Source: JBBQWZ01 sp038210135
Lineage (GTDB): Bacteria > Acidobacteriota > Terriglobia > Bryobacterales > Bryobacteraceae
Direction: 5' to 3'
Assembly (NCBI GenBank): GCA_038210135.1
Contig: JBBQWZ010000005.1
Coordinates: 1-64,000 of the forward strand
DNA: 64,000 bases
Part shown: piece by piece, positions 15,197 to 23,827 of the stretch
Layout of the letters: each line of letters starts with the position of its first letter
Numbering within the stretch: the stretch's first letter is position 1
The notes under the pieces: model-generated
Seen by the model: only the letters and a program-made list of their open reading frames with translations
Told to the model about the DNA's origin: nothing
Databases searched by the model: none
Made by a program: the position numbers and the translations under genes

Positions 15197-16324
15197 CTAA
15201 AAAGCGCGTAGGGCAAGGTTGGTGAGAACCATCGCTACGGACGCGGCGGGGAGCACGAGGAGCGCGCTCTTCAGCCGCTTCGGATCGCCGCCGGCGATAG
15301 AGCCGATGACGCGCGAACTGACGGCCAAGCCGATCCAGCCGGAGGTGATAACGAGACCCATTGCGGTGGCAGTCATTTGCTTGAAGGAATCGCCGACCAT
15401 CGCGAGCACGGTTGGGAACACGGGGGCCATGGCGACGCCGGCGAAGAATACGAGGATCCAGGCGGTAGTTGGATTCGCCGACCGCAACATGAGGAATGTC
15501 GTGATGGTCATCAGGACGGCGGCTCCGAGTGTCACGTCGATGGCCGGAATGGTGGCGAAGAGCGGCGCAACGGCGACACGGCCGAGAAGGAGGCCGAGGG
15601 CGAAGCCGAGAGAGAGGATGTTGAGCGCGCGCGACTCGGGGATACCTTGCGAGATGAGGTGCTGCGCGAGCCAATTCCAGACGCCGACTTCGCAGGCTAC
15701 GTAGAGGAAGAGGAACAGGGCGAGCAGGAAAAGCTGCGGCTTGCCGAGGACGCTGCCGATTTCGCTGACCTGGAAGCTGACGGTGCCTGCGGGAGCGGGC
15801 ATCGGGGTGGTGATGTGCACGATGAGAGTGATGGCCGACAGGACAGCGACGGTGTAACAGAGCTTGACGGAATTGCGACTGAGAAGATTGGCGGAAATGA
15901 GCGGCGTCAGGAGGCCGCCGAGGCCGAAGAACAGGTTCAGGAGGTTCAGCGTCATGGCGCGGCGATCTTCGCTGACGTCGCTCGCCAGGGCGTTGGCAGC
16001 GGTGACGATGATTCCACCTCCGAGGCCCAGCAGGAAAATGTACATCATGATCTGGCTGTAGCCGTTCGCTTTCGGCAAGGCGAAAAGGGCGATGGTGATG
16101 ACGGCCAAACCGAGGACGAGGCCAACTTTCTTGCCTTCGAGATCGATGAGGGGACCGACGGCGAGCGACGCAATAATCAAGCCCATGGCCTGCGCGAACG
16201 CAATGGAGCCGTTTTGTTTGGGCGTGAGATTGAAGCGCGCGGACAGATCCGGCAGGATCGTTCCGAGCATGGCCGCGATCATGCCATAGACAAGAATGGC
16301 GAGAATAGCTGCAACGATGAGCAT
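15197..16324 (-). CDS. MFS transporter, FucP/sugar-like
   Basis: A 375-residue polytopic membrane protein with about eleven to twelve predicted helices and major-facilitator features: the first helix (MLIVAAILAILVYGMIAAMLG), the loop 2-3 motif GPLIDLEGKKVGL and the glycine-rich helix FLLGLGGGIIVTAANAL. The general look is of the glucose/galactose/fucose porters, but the substrate is not determined. The next minus-strand gene upstream is an OpuAC-type binding protein 37 bp away, which may be coincidental because that protein belongs to an ABC system. The protein is slightly short for a twelve-helix carrier; the start at the ATG at 16324 is the best available. Confidence 0.8.
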   Translation of the reverse strand: MLIVAAILAILVYGMIAAMLGTILPDLSARFNLTPKQNGSIAFAQAMGLIIASLAVGPLIDLEGKKVGLVLGLAVITIALFALPKANGYSQIMMYIFLLGLGGGIIVTAANALASDVSEDRRAMTLNLLNLFFGLGGLLTPLISANLLSRNSVKLCYTVAVLSAITLIVHITTPMPAPAGTVSFQVSEIGSVLGKPQLFLLALFLFLYVACEVGVWNWLAQHLISQGIPESRALNILSLGFALGLLLGRVAVAPLFATIPAIDVTLGAAVLMTITTFLMLRSANPTTAWILVFFAGVAMAPVFPTVLAMVGDSFKQMTATAMGLVITSGWIGLAVSSRVIGSIAGGDPKRLKSALLVLPAASVAMVLTNLALRAF

Positions 16325-16361
16325 AAGCCCGTGATGATATCACGAGGCCCGGGGGGAGCAC

Positions 16362-17231
16362 TTAGGGATTGATTTTGATGAAGTCGCGGGCGACTTCGGG
16401 GACGGGAATGCGAATCACATCCACCTTGTAATTCCAGTCCCGCATTTGCCCGTTGTTGAATTTTCCGATGACTTCGGTGAGACACTTTTGCAGGCGCGGC
16501 TCCGCTTTCAGCGCATCCTGCCGGACGACGATGCAGGCTCGCTGGGGACTGAACACATGCTTGTCGTCGGCGAGAATCACGTGCTGGACCTTTTCGAGGC
16601 GTCCGTCGGTATTGCTTACGCCGATCATATCGACGTTCCCATCCTGCAACTGGCGGAACATGCGTTCATTTTCGAGTGCTTTTGGCGCGGTTTTCCAACG
16701 AATGCGGTAGGAGGATAAGGCCGGGAGTCCGTCGGTGCGTTCCTGAAAGTCGATGGAGCTGGCGAAGCGGTACTCGTTTTTGCCTTCGGCCGCATCGGAG
16801 AGGGTCACCAGCTTGTCCGCTTCCGCAACCTGCTTGCCGGCCGCCACGATGTAATACGAGTCTAAGCCGAGGGGATCGAGCCACTCGCAAAGAAAGCTGC
16901 GGCTGTACTGCTGCTTCAGGCGTTCGAGAGCAATGGATGGATTCGAGTTGGGTTGCTCGCGCAAGACGACCGAGTAGGCCGCGGCGGTGTATTCGACGTA
17001 CAGATCGATGCCGCCTCCGACGATGGTGTCGTGGGTGAGCTTAGTGCCGGGAAGGTTTAATTTCCGTTCGACCGGACGGCCGAGCCGGCGTTCGAGGTGC
17101 TGCGAGAGAATCTCGCCGAGGAGCATTTGTTCGGTTGTGTTTTTGGAGCCGACTACGAGGCCATGGGGAGGTTTGGTGCATGCGGCGGTAGCGGCCAATC
17201 CGGCCACAAAAGATCGCCTGCTGAGGTGCAT
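16362..17231 (-). CDS. OpuAC-type glycine betaine/choline-binding lipoprotein
   Basis: A 289-residue substrate-binding protein. It starts MHLSRRSFVAGLAATAAC, so it has a twin-arginine-like export signal with a possible lipobox Cys. The mature part carries the quaternary-amine-binding family hallmarks GLVVGSKNTTEQMLLGEIL and GIDLYVEYTAA, and ends with a lobe-2 region containing QDGNVDMIGVSNTDGRL. Such proteins deliver osmoprotectants (glycine betaine, choline, carnitine) to an ABC importer. No permease or ATPase gene is nearby, so it is an orphan binding protein. I prefer the ATG at 17231 over an ATG eight codons upstream, because it puts the twin Arg near the N-terminus. Confidence 0.8.
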   Translation of the reverse strand: MHLSRRSFVAGLAATAACTKPPHGLVVGSKNTTEQMLLGEILSQHLERRLGRPVERKLNLPGTKLTHDTIVGGGIDLYVEYTAAAYSVVLREQPNSNPSIALERLKQQYSRSFLCEWLDPLGLDSYYIVAAGKQVAEADKLVTLSDAAEGKNEYRFASSIDFQERTDGLPALSSYRIRWKTAPKALENERMFRQLQDGNVDMIGVSNTDGRLEKVQHVILADDKHVFSPQRACIVVRQDALKAEPRLQKCLTEVIGKFNNGQMRDWNYKVDVIRIPVPEVARDFIKINP

Positions 17232-17299
17232 ACTGCGAGGGTACCAAACCGGCATGCGAAGCCGGCCGGTATCGAGGTAGCGGGAAGAGGTTTTTGGGG

Positions 17300-18094
17300 C
17301 TATTTTCCTGTAAATCGCGGCTTGCGCTTCTGATGAAAAGCGAGCGTGCCTTCTTTGACATCGTCGGTGTAGTTGGCGACGAGAGTGGCCATGGCCGCGT
17401 CTTCGAGGGCGTTGTCGAGGGTCATGGAGAGCTGTTTATACATCATGCGTTTGGCGATCCGGATGGCGATGGGGGGTCCATCGGCGAGACGCTGGGCCCA
17501 GTCGCGGGCTACTTTCATGAGGTCGGCGTCGGGTACGACCTCCGTCACGAGGCCGAGCGCTTTGGCCTCGGCGGCGGAGTAAATCTCGGAGAAGAGAGAC
17601 ATCTTCAGGGCGTTGTCGATGCCGAGAAATCGAGGAAAGAGAAAGGCTCCGCCTTCGTCCGGCAGCAGGGCAAATTTGAGGCTGGTGTCGCCGAGTTTGG
17701 CGCTTTCGGCGGCGATGCGGAAGTCACAGGCGAGGGCAAGGGTGAGGCCGCCGGCGACGGCGGCCCCGTTGACGGCGGCGATGACAGGCTTGTCGAAGCG
17801 ATGCAGGAAGCGGACCAGCTCGTGCATGTTCTCGCGCATCTCAAGCGCGGATTCCATGCGGTGGCCGCGATAGCGCGCCGGATACTGGAAATCTTTGCTG
17901 ATGTCGCCACCGGCGCAGAAACCTTTGCCCGCGCCGGTGATGATGACGGCTCGCAGTTGGTCGTCGTCTCGAATTTCGGCAAGGACGGCGAGGATTTCGT
18001 GGACCATGACCTCGGAGTAGGCGTTGCGTTTATCGGGTCGGTTGAGAGTGATGATGGCGACGGCGTCTTCCTTGTCGTACAGGATATGTTCCAT
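17300..18094 (-). CDS. enoyl-CoA hydratase/isomerase family protein (copy 1)
   Basis: A 264-residue crotonase-fold enzyme. It begins MEHILYDKEDAVAIITLNRPDKRNA and shows the oxyanion-hole motif FCAGGDIS and the second loop AAVNGAAVAGGLTLALACDFRIAA. The catalytic Glu positions cannot be judged with certainty by eye. The function is hydration or isomerisation of an enoyl-CoA in beta-oxidation or an amino-acid or aromatic pathway. The start at 18094 is set by an AGGGGAA ribosome-binding site lying within the last codons of the upstream paralogue; that paralogue's TAA is only 2 nt upstream. The two genes are therefore a tight pair. Confidence 0.85.
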   Translation of the reverse strand: MEHILYDKEDAVAIITLNRPDKRNAYSEVMVHEILAVLAEIRDDDQLRAVIITGAGKGFCAGGDISKDFQYPARYRGHRMESALEMRENMHELVRFLHRFDKPVIAAVNGAAVAGGLTLALACDFRIAAESAKLGDTSLKFALLPDEGGAFLFPRFLGIDNALKMSLFSEIYSAAEAKALGLVTEVVPDADLMKVARDWAQRLADGPPIAIRIAKRMMYKQLSMTLDNALEDAAMATLVANYTDDVKEGTLAFHQKRKPRFTGK

Positions 18095-18096
18095 GA

Positions 18097-18888
18097 TTAT
18101 TTCCCCTGGAAGGCAGGCGCGCGTTTTTCGAGAAACGCCGAGACGCCTTCCTTGTGATCGTCGGTTTGGCCGCAGCGAGTATGGGTCTCGGCTTCGCGGT
18201 CGAGGACGGTGCGGAAATCGGCGCTGGCAGCGAGGTTCACGTTGCCTTTCATGTAGCGGAAACTGACTAACGGCCCATGGGCGACGCGCTGGGCGAGAGC
18301 GCGAGTTTCGGCGGCGAGAGACTCGTGGGGCACGACGCGGTTGAGCATCCCGATGTGCTCGGCGCGGTGCGCATCGAAGGTGTCGGCAAGGAACAGCAGT
18401 TCCTTGGCACGGGCGGCGCCGACGGACTGTGTCAGGAGCCAAGTGACTCCGAAATCGCCACCGAAGGCGATCTTGGCGTAGGCGGTTCCGAACTTGGCCT
18501 GGTCGGAGGCTATCCGCAGATCGCAGGCGAGGGCGACGCCGAGTCCGGCTCCCATGGCGAAACCGTTGATCGAGGAGATGGTGACTTTGGGAAGCGAGTA
18601 CAGGAGCCAGGAAAGCTGCTGCACGCGGCGAAGGCGGTCCACTTGTTGTTCAAGGGTTGGCGGGGCGGCATTGGACTTCGCCATGGTGCCAATGTCGCCG
18701 CCGGCGCAGAAGGCGCGTCCGTTGCCGGTTACGACGACGACGGCGATGGCTGGATCTTCGCTCCAGGCGTGGAGGGTGTCGATGGATTTGGTTAGAAGGT
18801 CGGCACTGAGGGCATTGAGCTTGTCGGGCCGATTGAAGGTGAGAGTCGCGATGCGGTTTTCCACGTGGATGAGAACATCTTCAGACAT
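18097..18888 (-). CDS. enoyl-CoA hydratase/isomerase family protein (copy 2)
   Basis: A 263-residue crotonase-fold protein, paralogous to the next gene downstream (shared TLNRPDK/TFNRPDK, FCAGGDI and closing DDxKEGxxAFxxKRxPxFxGK). It has SINGFAMGAGLGVALACDLRIA and a FGVTWLLTQSVG segment common in enoyl-CoA hydratases. A start at the ATG at 18886-18888 gives the usual family N-terminus (MSEDVLIHVENRIATLTF); a longer reading adds about 70 unrelated residues. Likely a cytosolic acyl-CoA catabolic enzyme of unknown chain-length preference. It is the first gene of the pair, preceded by a 215-bp gap shared with a divergent unknown gene. Confidence 0.85.
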   Translation of the reverse strand: MSEDVLIHVENRIATLTFNRPDKLNALSADLLTKSIDTLHAWSEDPAIAVVVVTGNGRAFCAGGDIGTMAKSNAAPPTLEQQVDRLRRVQQLSWLLYSLPKVTISSINGFAMGAGLGVALACDLRIASDQAKFGTAYAKIAFGGDFGVTWLLTQSVGAARAKELLFLADTFDAHRAEHIGMLNRVVPHESLAAETRALAQRVAHGPLVSFRYMKGNVNLAASADFRTVLDREAETHTRCGQTDDHKEGVSAFLEKRAPAFQGK

Positions 18889-19103
18889 GGCAGTCAGGAT
18901 ATCGCGTGAGGGACAAGAAAAGCTGGGGCGCGCAGGGGCGGGCCGGGGATGAGAGTGGATCTCCGTGACGTTGCGGTAAACGGGCTGGGCGATCACGCGT
19001 CGAAAAGATTTGCTAAGTAATTGAGAGGGCGAGATATCGGCGATTCGGGGGATCGTGACGGCTGGCGGAGGGGTTACGCTGCGGGCGAAGGAGGGCACGT
19101 TCT

Positions 19104-19940
19104 ATGGAACCGCTCAGTCGGCCGATCGTTCCACCGCAGCCTGATCAGGCGCAATACGGTGTGGGCGATTTGGCTTTATTCAAGGTGTTTTCGCGGGGAT
19201 CGTTCCTGCATGTTTTCGGCGCGCAAGCTCCGGCATTCGATCCACAGCGCAAGATCAAGACCTGGTTCGATACGTCGGTGGATCTGTCGGATCCCGAAGC
19301 GTTGGCGGTGTACAAGGTGGCCGCGCAGGACAAGGCGGGCACTTGGGTCTTACGGCAGATCGGCATGACGGCGAGGGAAGCGGCGACGGTGAATCTGGCG
19401 GGTGCGATGGAGTATCCGGTGTATTCGGTGGCTCCGACGCACGCGACGCGGGGCGGCGGCCCGATCAATCCGGATTACTTGAGTTTGCAATCGGAGGCGG
19501 TGGCGCTTTCGGCGGCGATAGGCGGCGACGGCGTGATGGATGAAGGCGTTACGACGGTTTTTTCCGCCGAGTTTCCGCCGGATGAGCCGCGGCGGATGTG
19601 GGCGGTGATGTTCCGTGCGAGTTCGTTCAATGCGGGCTTGTTGCTGAAGAGCCGGCATGCGTCGGGAGTGGGCGCGCCGGGACGCTGGAATACGGTGTCG
19701 GGGGAGCCGGTTTGGGTTCCGGATGCGGCGGCGAGTGCGGTTCCGACAGTAAGCGTTGGAGTGTGGGAGATTCCTTGCCGCGACCTGCTGGCGAATGAGC
19801 GGCTACAGACGGGCTTGTTCGGGCCGGCGATCGTGCGTACGGACAAACAGGCGGAGGCGGAGTTGAATAGCGGTAAGTTTCTGCCGTCGGATCGGCTACT
19901 GCTGCAGCAGATCATTCAGGCGTTGCAGGCGCGGCCGTAG
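19104..19940 (+). CDS. conserved-looking protein of unknown function
   Basis: I do not recognise this 278-residue protein. It has no signal peptide and no membrane segment. The composition is balanced with many aromatic and charged residues, which supports a folded soluble protein. Visible blocks include DLALFKVFSRGSFLHVFGA near residue 25 and PDEPRRMWAVMFRASSFN near 155. A strong AAGGAGG at about 10 nt before the ATG supports the start. It stands alone on the plus strand between minus-strand genes and is divergent from the crotonase pair. Confidence 0.7.
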   Translation: MEPLSRPIVPPQPDQAQYGVGDLALFKVFSRGSFLHVFGAQAPAFDPQRKIKTWFDTSVDLSDPEALAVYKVAAQDKAGTWVLRQIGMTAREAATVNLAGAMEYPVYSVAPTHATRGGGPINPDYLSLQSEAVALSAAIGGDGVMDEGVTTVFSAEFPPDEPRRMWAVMFRASSFNAGLLLKSRHASGVGAPGRWNTVSGEPVWVPDAAASAVPTVSVGVWEIPCRDLLANERLQTGLFGPAIVRTDKQAEAELNSGKFLPSDRLLLQQIIQALQARP

Positions 19941-19968
19941 TTGGCGAGTGGGGCTTTAGAAAGGAAAA

Positions 19969-19993
19969 GGGCCGCGGCTGGTTGCCGCGGCCC
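19969..19993 (-). terminator. intrinsic terminator of the 20-23.5 kb secreted-protein gene
   Basis: A perfect 10-bp stem, GGGCCGCGGC paired with GCCGCGGCCC around a 5-nt loop. On the minus strand it is followed by TTTTCC and lies 22 bp after the stop codon of the minus-strand gene. It is also 28 bp past the stop of the plus-strand unknown gene, but lacks a T-run in that direction. Confidence 0.75.
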
Positions 19994-20015
19994 ATTCGGT
20001 TGGTTCGATTTTGGT

Positions 20016-23000
20016 TTAACGGATCGGGATGAAGGCTTCGTTGCCGAAGACCAATCCGCCGTTATTGGGCAAGCCGACCGCGGCGATTACTTTCGTATCG
20101 TTGAGCGGCGCGTCCTGCGGGACCTCGAAGATGATGAGGTAGACGCCGATCGATCCGGCGACGGTCTGGGTGGAGATCACATTGACGCCGGCGCCATTGA
20201 TTCCGATGATGATCGGAGCGGTGACGTTCTGATTGTTGACGCCGGGCTGGTTGGTGGTCAGCGTAGGGCTGGCCTGACCGAGACCGGTAACGAACATGCG
20301 GAGTTGGTCTCCGCGCCGGGCTGGGTTATCGAGCGTGACGTAGCTGCCATTCTCTTTTTGGATGACGGCGTATTTCGCGCCGTTCGCGGCGAAGTACTCG
20401 AAGAGGCCGGGTTGATATGCGGCGATGGAGACTCCGCTGACGGTGGTGGGCGATCCGCTGACCTTGATGACGACCTGTCCATTGGTGGAGGGAGTCGCTT
20501 CGCAAGGAGTCTGGAAGGACACCTGTTCTTTGCCGCCGATGTTTGAGATGGAGAAGATCGGGGCGGGAATTCCGTTGACCGTAATTTCAACGCCGACCAG
20601 GATGTAGGGCAGCGGGCCAAAGAACTGATTGGCGAGGACTGTACCCTGGATGCTTGAGGCGAGGCCGGCTCCGCTGACGGTGGCGAGGCCGCAGGGGGTA
20701 AGGCCGACCTGGAAACTAGCCGAGTTCTGGAAGCTGGAAGCTGTAATTGAGGGACCGGGCAGCCGGGACGTCAGGCCGAATGTGGTGTTGAAGTTCGCGG
20801 CGCTGGCGGTAATGGTGATGTTACCGGAAGTGGAACCGGCGGTGACGTTGGCGCTGGCGCGTCCGTTGGCGTCGGTGTTCACGGTCGCCGGATTGACGGA
20901 AGCGCTTCCGGCGGTGACGGCGAAGGTCACAGGGAAACCCGCGATCGGGCGGTTTTGGGTATCGAGCAGTTGCACGACGACCGGAGCTGGGAAGGTGGCG
21001 TTGATGAGACCGACCTGGCCGCCGCCGGAGACCGGAGTGACGCCGGCAACGGTGACGTTGACGGTCGCCGAGAAGGTGGCGGAGTTGCTTCCGGCCGTCA
21101 CGGTGACGGTGGTTACGCCGGGCGTGGAGCCGAGGGTTAAGAGAGCCGAGACGCGGCCGCTCGAGTCGGAGGTGCTGATTACGCGGCTGAGGGTACCGCC
21201 GCCGGTAGCGACTTTCCAGACCACGTTTTGCCCGCCGACGGGTGTACCGCAGGAGTCGGTTACCAGAGCGAGGAAGCTGAGGGGCAGCGGCTGGCCAGCG
21301 GTGCCGGTTTGATTATTGCCGGTGAGCAGCTGGAACTTGGTGGCGGTTCCGGGATTAACCTGGAGGCCGGCCGGGAAGTATCCGAATTCACCGATGTAGA
21401 TATTGATATTCGAGAAACCCAATTTGCAAGGAGCCACGAGATCGCACTTGGCGAATCCGCTTGCGTCCGTCAGCGGAACGCGGCCATTGGCGCAAGTTAG
21501 TGTTTCGCCGGTGTCGGAGAGGACCACGCGAAGTCCGACATTGGGGATGGGAGCGCCGGATTGCGGAGGAGCTTGCGCCGCGGCGTGCACCTGAATGGCG
21601 CCAATCGTCGTGGTGCCGGCGGTTACGACAACTACTTTGTTGGTGTCGAGCGTCGGTCGAACAAGTTCCAACACGGGGGATGGCGCGATGCCGCCGCTGA
21701 TCAATTTGCCGAGGGCAACGGTAATGACGAAGTCGACACTGCCATAAGAAGTGCTGGCGTTGATTCCGCCACTTTGGAAGGCGCTGCCCGGGTTAATCGA
21801 GCCGACGCCGAAGTTCGTCGAGGCTAATCCATTGATGTCGGTTACGGTTTGGGTGTTGCCGAGTCCGAGAGGTCCGGATGTGACGGTCCAGGTCACTGGC
21901 TCTCCGACAACCGGCTTACCTTTTCCGTCGAGGACTTGGACAACCAGGGGTTGGGTCGAGATGACGCTCGAGAATTCGATGGCGAGTTGGCCGTCGCCGC
22001 TGTAGATATACGTTCCGCCAGTCGCGGGTCCGCCACCACCGCCGCCGCCGCCGGTCGCGCCGGGTACGGAGAGGCTAAAGGGCGAAGCCGCGGCGATTCC
22101 TATCGCTGAGACGCTCACCTGGAAGGCTCCCGCGGTGATGGGCGCAGTCACGGTGGTTAGGGCGTAGCCGTCTCCGCCGGTCGTTACGGTCGCGGGGCTC
22201 ACGGTCGCCGTGCTGGTGGGCGTGAAAGTAACGGGAACTCCAACTACCGGGCGGCCGCTTGCATCCGTCACGCGCGCGATGAGAGGGATGCCCTGGGTTC
22301 CGGCAGCGAGGATCTGGTTGTCGTTGAGAAGCTGAATGGTGGTGGGGTTCAGGCTCGTGGGTACATACGCGTACTGGAGCTGAACGTTCGAACCAAGCAG
22401 GCCTGCCTGGCCGGAGACGGTGTTATTGCCGAGGTCAATCCGCTGGAGGATGTTTTGTCCCTGGTTGCTGACGATCAGGTAGAGATATTTCGCCTGCGGA
22501 ACTTCGTTCGAGATGGCGGCGGCGGTTACATTGCGAACATTTGTAACTAAGCTTAGCTGTTGGGCGTCCGCCAGGTTGAAAGGGTTGATGGTGCCTTCAA
22601 AAATTACGGTCGCTTGCGACGAGAACACCAGGAAGCGATTGTTGTTCACGATCAATATTTTGTCGATCGTGGGGACGTTGTTGGCTGCGCCGGCAGGCGG
22701 ATAAACCTGGGGCGTTCCCCGAGCGACTAAGTCAACGAGGTAGAGAGATACGTTGCCAATCTGCGGTGTGGTGTTCGCCATCAAAGCGTAATGGCCGTCC
22801 GGTGTGAAGACCGGTCTGGTGGGCGTGCCAACCAAACCGATTTCGCCGCCGCTGCGGACCTGCAAAGTGGACCCATTGATTTCGTAAAGGCGATTCGTCG
22901 CTGTGACATAGACCCAGCCGGTGGGTCCGATCACGATGGTGGCGGCTCCGCCGGGTAATTGTAGCGGGCTCGCAGTCGAAGTGGCGCCGCTCGAAAGATT

Positions 23001-23525
23001 TATCGAATAAACATAGCTGGCGGTGGCAGCGCGCGTAAGAACGAAAGCTCGCGTCGAATCCAGACTGATAGCGATGTCGATGATGCTACCTGTGACGGGC
23101 ACGCCCGATACGGAGAGAAGATTTTCCGTTGCTCCGCCGATGTCGAAGACGTAGATGCTACCCGCTCCGACGACGAGGCGCTTTTGATCAGGACTGACCG
23201 CGCCAGCGCTCGGAGGGAGCGATAAGTTGCCGACACTTCTTGAGTTCTGGAACTGAGCGTCGGTGGAAAAAACACCAGTTAAGCCGGTATTGGCAAGAAT
23301 GTAAAAGCGTCCGTTGCCTGGAATCGCCTGGAAGGGAGCCGACGGGGTGCTGAACGCCTGCACGGATCCGAAAGTGGTTGCTGTCGCCGCGTACGCCGCC
23401 AATTGATTCGTCGAGCCGCCGAAGGCGAAGAGTTGGGAGACGGGTACGGCCGATTGCGCCTGGAGGAGGCTTGCGACGCCGCTCAGGCATAGTACGGCCA
23501 GTGGGGGGAAGCTACGAAGATTCAT
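20016..23525 (-). CDS. giant secreted protein with propeller, Ig-like domains and TIGR03437 C-terminus
   Basis: A 1169-residue exported protein. It has a signal peptide (LAVLCLSGVASLLQA), a region to about residue 400 with propeller-like repeats (SPDQKRLVVGAGSIYVFDIGG, TPDGHYALMANT), then several bacterial Ig-like (Big1/invasin type) modules with DASGRPVVGVPVTFTP, DGKGKPVVGEPVTWTV and DTQNRPIAGFPVTFAV. A Gly-rich linker lies near 530. The last about 220 residues (NSASFQVGLTPCGLATVSGAG to the end) resemble the Solibacter C-terminal domain TIGR03437. The start at the ATG at 23523-23525 is fixed by GAGAGG and the signal peptide; 71 upstream residues encoded by the 39-bp repeat are excluded. Presumably a surface or secreted adhesin; function unknown. 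Confidence 0.8.
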   Translation of the reverse strand: MNLRSFPPLAVLCLSGVASLLQAQSAVPVSQLFAFGGSTNQLAAYAATATTFGSVQAFSTPSAPFQAIPGNGRFYILANTGLTGVFSTDAQFQNSRSVGNLSLPPSAGAVSPDQKRLVVGAGSIYVFDIGGATENLLSVSGVPVTGSIIDIAISLDSTRAFVLTRAATASYVYSINLSSGATSTASPLQLPGGAATIVIGPTGWVYVTATNRLYEINGSTLQVRSGGEIGLVGTPTRPVFTPDGHYALMANTTPQIGNVSLYLVDLVARGTPQVYPPAGAANNVPTIDKILIVNNNRFLVFSSQATVIFEGTINPFNLADAQQLSLVTNVRNVTAAAISNEVPQAKYLYLIVSNQGQNILQRIDLGNNTVSGQAGLLGSNVQLQYAYVPTSLNPTTIQLLNDNQILAAGTQGIPLIARVTDASGRPVVGVPVTFTPTSTATVSPATVTTGGDGYALTTVTAPITAGAFQVSVSAIGIAAASPFSLSVPGATGGGGGGGGPATGGTYIYSGDGQLAIEFSSVISTQPLVVQVLDGKGKPVVGEPVTWTVTSGPLGLGNTQTVTDINGLASTNFGVGSINPGSAFQSGGINASTSYGSVDFVITVALGKLISGGIAPSPVLELVRPTLDTNKVVVVTAGTTTIGAIQVHAAAQAPPQSGAPIPNVGLRVVLSDTGETLTCANGRVPLTDASGFAKCDLVAPCKLGFSNINIYIGEFGYFPAGLQVNPGTATKFQLLTGNNQTGTAGQPLPLSFLALVTDSCGTPVGGQNVVWKVATGGGTLSRVISTSDSSGRVSALLTLGSTPGVTTVTVTAGSNSATFSATVNVTVAGVTPVSGGGQVGLINATFPAPVVVQLLDTQNRPIAGFPVTFAVTAGSASVNPATVNTDANGRASANVTAGSTSGNITITASAANFNTTFGLTSRLPGPSITASSFQNSASFQVGLTPCGLATVSGAGLASSIQGTVLANQFFGPLPYILVGVEITVNGIPAPIFSISNIGGKEQVSFQTPCEATPSTNGQVVIKVSGSPTTVSGVSIAAYQPGLFEYFAANGAKYAVIQKENGSYVTLDNPARRGDQLRMFVTGLGQASPTLTTNQPGVNNQNVTAPIIIGINGAGVNVISTQTVAGSIGVYLIIFEVPQDAPLNDTKVIAAVGLPNNGGLVFGNEAFIPIR

Positions 23526-23651
23526 GAAACCTCTCGAAGTGGGACTGGACGCGGGGCGGAACAAAGAAGAGTCTAGCACAAACGGTACTAAGTGTATAGT
23601 GCCATACCTGTTTGTGGGTGTGGGAGGGCGGGAGGGGATCGGTGGAGACTT

Positions 23652-23760
23652 TTGTTGCGCAGACGGGAGGCCTATGCGAGGGGCGGAGTCTAGATGCACA
23701 GGCCGGAGGCCTATGCGAGGGGCGGAGACTAGATGCACAGGCCGGAGGCCTATGCCACTT
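23652..23760. repeat. 39-bp tandem repeat, about 2.7 units
   Basis: GGAGGCCTATG recurs at 23666, 23705 and 23744, giving a 39-bp period. The intervening sequence is GCGAGGGGCGGAG then TCTAGATGCACAGGCC, differing by one base between units; the first unit is more degenerate at its left edge. The last unit ends in TATGCCACT, as in the copy at 1304-1328. It fills most of the 23526-23827 gap, upstream of the giant protein gene and downstream of the next one. Confidence 0.85.
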
Positions 23761-23766
23761 GTAATA

Positions 23767-23798
23767 GAAAACGGGGAGGCCGAAGCCCCCCCGTTTTC
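23767..23798 (-). terminator. intrinsic terminator of the 23.8-26.0 kb gene
   Basis: GAAAACGGGG (23767-23776) pairs with CCCCGTTTTC (23789-23798), with an inner GGC/GCC pairing across a one-base mismatch and a CGAA loop. Read on the minus strand, the stem ends in GTTTTC and lies about 30 bp after the stop codon. The symmetric A/T ends would allow bidirectional function. Confidence 0.75.
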
Positions 23799-23827
23799 AG
23801 ACTGAGATCACGAACCGACCAGGTCGA

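Noticed and set aside
15377..16372. Plus-strand frame of 331 codons opposite the MFS gene
   Set aside because: Charged low-complexity shadow of a membrane protein gene.
23526..23738. Upstream extension of the giant secreted protein by 71 codons
   Set aside because: The extension translates the 39-bp repeat, precedes the signal peptide and ignores the clear GAGAGG ribosome-binding site.
23652..23760. CRISPR-like array
   Set aside because: Repeats are directly adjacent 39-bp tandem units without unique spacers, and no cas gene is present.
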